Both the position numbers and the translations under genes were made by a program. Source: Streptomyces cynarae (GTDB lineage: Bacteria > Actinomycetota > Actinomycetes > Streptomycetales > Streptomycetaceae). Taken from it: 64,000 nt of DNA. The notes beneath the pieces were generated by a model. That model saw only the letters and a program-made list of their open reading frames with translations, was not told the DNA's origin and did no database searches. The stretch lies in the NCBI RefSeq assembly GCF_025642135.1, contig NZ_CP106793.1, forward strand, positions 682,001 to 746,000. Direction: 5' to 3'. This document shows, in pieces, positions 63,399 to 64,000 of the stretch; the first letter of the stretch is position 1, and every line of letters starts with the position of its first letter.

Positions 63399-64000
63399 TC
63401 AGGCGGCCGGGACAGGTTCCTTGGTGGCGGGGGCGGGGGTGGTGCCACCGGCCTTGTCGTCGGTCTTCCGAGCCGGCTTGAGGAAGAGGGCGAGGAGGAC
63501 GCCGACGGCGAGGGTGGGGGCGATCCAGAGGTAGCCGGTGGCCGTCGCGTGGGCGAAGGCGTCCAGTGCGGTGTCTCGCAGGGCGGCGGGCAGATGGCTG
63601 ATGGTGTCGGGGCGGGTGGAGTCGAAGCCTCCGGCGGTCGGCAGGCCGCGGGTGCGGTCGGCGAAGCCGGTGTTGAGGAGGGTGCCGAAGACGGCGACTC
63701 CGAAGGCCGCACCGATGGAGCGGGCGAAGGTGACCACGGCGCTGGCGGCGCCGAGGTCGGCGGCGGGCACGCTGTTCTGGACGGTGGTCAGCACGACCAT
63801 GGGCACCATGCCGATGCCGACACCGGTGATCAGGAAGTAGGCGCTCAGCACGAGGGTGTCGGTGGCCGCACCGATGCTGCCCAGCAGGAGCAGCCCGGCG
63901 AGGTTGGCGAGCAGGCCCCCCAGGAGGATCACCCGCAGCCGGTCAACGTGTGCGGCCCAGCGTCCGGCCAGGGACTGGCTGACGACCAGGCCGGCGACCA
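63399..64000 (-). CDS. MFS transporter (DHA2 drug:H+ antiporter type), C-terminal part
   Basis: The frame is open to the window edge, so the gene starts beyond 64000. The visible 200 residues contain the last transmembrane helices: VLSAYFLITGVGIGMVPMVV, TVQNSVPAADLGAASAVVTF, ARSIGAAFGVAVFGTLLNTG and WIAPTLAVGVLLALFLKPAR. The QNSVPxxxxGxASxxxxFxRxxGGxxGxAxxG motif is the hallmark of the 14-helix DHA2 exporters. It likely exports drugs or dyes. Confidence 0.9.
   Translation of the reverse strand, partial: VAGLVVSQSLAGRWAAHVDRLRVILLGGLLANLAGLLLLGSIGAATDTLVLSAYFLITGVGIGMVPMVVLTTVQNSVPAADLGAASAVVTFARSIGAAFGVAVFGTLLNTGFADRTRGLPTAGGFDSTRPDTISHLPAALRDTALDAFAHATATGYLWIAPTLAVGVLLALFLKPARKTDDKAGGTTPAPATKEPVPAA

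Overview
The window looks like accessory or chromosome-arm DNA of a Streptomyces-type actinomycete. GC content is very high and third codon positions are strongly GC-biased. Several families are typical of the group: SpoIIE phosphatases with PAS/GAF sensors, stand-alone HATPase anti-sigma-type proteins, ECF sigma factors including an ECF42/YCII pair, an SsgA-like cell-division protein, a PASTA-less eukaryotic-type Ser/Thr kinase, GPP34, many VOC and SDR proteins, and duplicated csp genes. There are no rRNA or tRNA genes, no CRISPR array and no recognisable replication origin. All calls were made by reading the sequence without database searches.

Layout. 1-6 kb: the 3' part of a GAF/SpoIIE-like/HATPase protein, a VOC protein, a divergent NTF2-like/PadR pair with repeated TAGTCAT boxes between them, a cold-shock gene, a Gfo/Idh/MocA oxidoreductase and an RlmA-like rRNA methyltransferase. 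6-20 kb: SDR, ECF42 sigma with YCII partner, HATPase protein, GNAT, an accessory IF-1, an RmlD-like reductase, a double VOC protein, a PurO-like protein, a PAS-PAS-GAF-SpoIIE phosphatase, a SIR2 deacylase, and a csp/DEAD-box helicase cold-shock unit with strong RNA hairpins. 20-38 kb: LuxR regulator, methyltransferase, SnoaL-like protein, PPOX protein, a secreted protein, a membrane Ser/Thr kinase fused to a GH114-like extracellular domain, MFS exporter, bifunctional PBP, a SigE-type ECF sigma with its membrane partner, a lipoprotein, SDRs, a GlcG-like protein and an XRE regulator. 38-63 kb: SRPBCC protein, RibD-like reductase, SsgA-like protein, Bax-inhibitor-1 protein, tannase, a molybdopterin oxidoreductase with cytochrome b, two ABC-F ATPases, an ABATE/CGNR zinc-finger regulator, an FAD oxidoreductase/GPP34 pair, an IS5-type element carrying an ankyrin gene, Ohr/OsmC, an aldehyde dehydrogenase and two exported alpha/beta hydrolases. 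The window ends inside a DHA2-type MFS transporter.

The most interesting signal is a 21-bp operator, GTCACC-N9-GGTGAC with a TTGA(C) core in the spacer. I find 12 copies, all between 38.5 and 62.1 kb and all in intergenic DNA. They lie upstream of the SRPBCC protein, Bax inhibitor-1, tannase, molybdopterin oxidoreductase, the CGNR regulator itself, Ohr and both hydrolases. Four promoters carry two copies in opposite orientation at about 39-53 bp centre to centre. The regulator start codon directly abuts one site. I infer an autoregulated local regulon of exported hydrolases and peroxide/envelope-stress functions controlled by the CGNR protein. Other strong leads are a leader peptide with competing hairpins before the first ABC-F gene, the IS5-type element with an ankyrin passenger, the kinase-GH114 fusion, hairpins before both csp genes, and a SpoIIE-like domain that has lost its metal-binding residues.

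Intergenic DNA is rich in decayed genes: transposase pieces and fragments of SDR, epoxide hydrolase, MDR, RidA, P450, metallo-beta-lactamase, TetR and Gfo/Idh genes. This fits a region of frequent gene gain and loss.
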